Part shown: in pieces, positions 5,896 to 6,960 of the stretch | Layout of the letters: every line of letters starts with the position of its first letter | Numbering within the stretch: the stretch's first letter is position 1 | Assembly (NCBI GenBank): GCA_964559125.1 | Contig: CAZLGW010000088.1 | Location: 1 to 6,960 of the forward strand | Length of the DNA stretch: 6,960 nucleotides | From: Ravibacter sp964559125 | GTDB lineage: Bacteria > Bacteroidota > Bacteroidia > Cytophagales > Spirosomataceae | Reading direction: 5' to 3' | The notes under the pieces: generated by a model | Database searches by the model: none | Told to the model about the DNA's origin: nothing | Seen by the model: the letters and a program-made list of their open reading frames with translations, nothing else | Program-made: the position numbers and the translations under genes

Positions 5896-5957
5896 TTTTT
5901 TTCAAAAAAAAGCCGGGCGCCTGGGGGATACGCCTATGTTACCTGACCTATAACATA
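5896..5957 (+). promoter_or_regulatory. Structured spacer between sigma factor and anti-sigma gene
   Basis: The 122-base gap contains a run of seven T, one C and eight A (5896-5911), then a GC-rich segment ending in GGGGGATA (5923-5930), then the perfect inverted repeat TATGTTA (5935-5941) / TAACATA (5951-5957) with a 9-base spacer, ending 30 bases before the fecR ATG. From general familiarity, spacers of similar make-up occur between ECF sigma and fecR genes in this phylum, so a promoter served by the sigma factor itself is possible. The exact promoter boxes cannot be assigned from the sequence alone. Confidence 0.3.
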
Positions 5958-5987
5958 TAAACATCCTAAACCAGGTAAAAGGCAGGT

Positions 5988-6960
5988 ATGGAAGAAGAAA
6001 AACTCAGGAGGCTCATTCGAAAGTATATAAATGATGAATGTACGGAGGATGAAAAACATTCGCTGGAGAAGTGGTATGCATCATTTGAGCACGAAGCAGA
6101 TCTCCTGGCATTCCTGTCGGAATCGGAAAAAGAAAAACTCAGGTCGATCTTATTGAAAAAAATAAGAGAAAACATCAATGTCCATAAACAAGCCGTATCA
6201 CGGCAGAAACGGTCTGTCAGCATATCGGCACGCTACGCATTGGCCGGCATTGCCGCACTTCTTGTACTCGTAGCGGGACTTTCGTGGTTCGTCTCAGATT
6301 ACTTCCGCCCTGCTTCCGGGCCGGTGGTAAAAGCGGCCTCCCCTCTCATAATTGAAAACGGGGGAAAGGGTATCAGGCGGGTCATACTGCCCGACGCGAG
6401 CGTAGCGTGGCTTCATCCCGGGTCGTCTCTTACTTACCCGGAAAAGTTTACCGACCGGGAACGGCGTATTACAATGACCGGGGAAATCTTCTTCGAAGTA
6501 ACACCTGACTCCCTGGTACCTTTTATTGTTTACAGCAGACACCTCCGCACAAAGGTGCTCGGCACGAGTTTCAGGATAAGGGCATACAAGGAAGACCCGT
6601 TTGCAAATGTCTCGGTTCTGACCGGCAAAGTTTCGGTAAAACGTATATCAGATACGTCAATAGGGAATGACGATACTCAGGAACCCGGAACCGAAATCGT
6701 GCTGACAGCCGACGAAAGTTTGTCCATATCTGAGCAGGACATTGAGTTAAGAAAAGAAAGGATCGCGGAAGATGACGAAATGGGCATGTGGAAAAAAACC
6801 AATCTCACATTTGTCAACATTCCCATGAAGGAGGTGCTCAGGAAACTGAATTCTGCCTACGACGTCCGGATCACCGCGGCCGACGGCAGGATAAATGATC
6901 TCCTGCTGAAAGCGGACCTGACGGGTATGAACCTGCCCGACGTACTGGAGATCCTTGCTC
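5988..6960 (+). CDS. FecR family anti-sigma factor with DUF4974 domain (cut by window edge)
   Basis: FecR-like proteins sit in the inner membrane, hold or activate the partner ECF sigma factor in the cytoplasm and receive the signal from a TonB-dependent transporter in the periplasm. The first 324 codons are present. The cytoplasmic part (1-80) starts MEEEKLRRLIRKYINDECTEDE and carries the W-containing SLEKWY motif usual in this group. A membrane helix follows at about 82-102. The FecR domain spans about 125-218, with LPDASVAWLHPGSSLTYPEKF, GEIFFEV, VLGTSFRIRAY and VSVLTGKVSV. A DUF4974 domain begins at about 271 (TNLTFVNIPMKEVLRKLN) and runs to the edge; families of this type are usually 320-400 residues, so little is missing. 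It pairs with the sigma gene upstream; a SusC/SusD or FecA-like transporter is expected next. Confidence 0.93.
   Translation, partial: MEEEKLRRLIRKYINDECTEDEKHSLEKWYASFEHEADLLAFLSESEKEKLRSILLKKIRENINVHKQAVSRQKRSVSISARYALAGIAALLVLVAGLSWFVSDYFRPASGPVVKAASPLIIENGGKGIRRVILPDASVAWLHPGSSLTYPEKFTDRERRITMTGEIFFEVTPDSLVPFIVYSRHLRTKVLGTSFRIRAYKEDPFANVSVLTGKVSVKRISDTSIGNDDTQEPGTEIVLTADESLSISEQDIELRKERIAEDDEMGMWKKTNLTFVNIPMKEVLRKLNSAYDVRITAADGRINDLLLKADLTGMNLPDVLEILA

Noticed and set aside
5966..6542. Two minus-strand open frames (5966-6223 and 6294-6542)
   Set aside because: Both are antisense to the fecR-like gene, which shows membrane helix and FecR domain motifs in the plus frame.

Overview
The window looks like chromosomal DNA of a member of the Bacteroidota, probably of the Sphingobacteriales/Chitinophagales kind. 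Three things point there: a TonB energiser operon with one exbB, two exbD genes and a tonB carrying the N-terminal block typical of the phylum; an ECF sigma factor followed by a FecR-type anti-sigma factor; and promoter-like sites that fit TTTG / TAnnTTTG rather than the E. coli consensus. Shine-Dalgarno sequences are almost absent, as is usual in this phylum. The lineage is inferred from protein style, not from a marker gene.

Left part, minus strand, about 1-3296: one operon read from right to left, exbB > exbD > exbD > tonB > small two-helix membrane protein > start of a secreted protein cut by the window edge. Spacers are 45-54 bases between the first four genes, then 1 and 3 bases. ExbB and the two ExbD proteins should form the inner-membrane proton channel that drives TonB, which spans the periplasm and powers outer-membrane TonB-dependent (SusC/FecA-like) transporters. 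The cut gene lies where such operons often carry a PstS-like binding protein.

Middle, about 3297-5223: a 519-base AT-rich stretch with no convincing gene but with a perfect 12-bp palindrome upstream of exbB; a minus-strand gene for a predicted lipoprotein of the seven-bladed lactonase (YbhE/Pgl-like) family; then a divergent tRNA-Ala(GGC) with a good Bacteroidota-type promoter and a strong terminator hairpin that starts at the last base of its CCA end.

Right part, plus strand, 5284-6960: an ECF sigma-70 factor and, 122 bases later, a FecR-like anti-sigma factor with one membrane helix, cut by the window edge. Such pairs usually sit upstream of a SusC/SusD or FecA-type transporter, whose signalling passes through FecR to the sigma factor, so a transporter gene probably follows just outside the window. 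The two ends are thus linked in theme: the left operon energises the class of transporter that the right pair would sense and regulate.

I found no CRISPR array, insertion sequence, prophage or clearly new system. The least explained items are the small two-helix protein, the palindrome upstream of exbB, the inverted repeat in the sigma/anti-sigma spacer, and the export of a lactonase-family protein.
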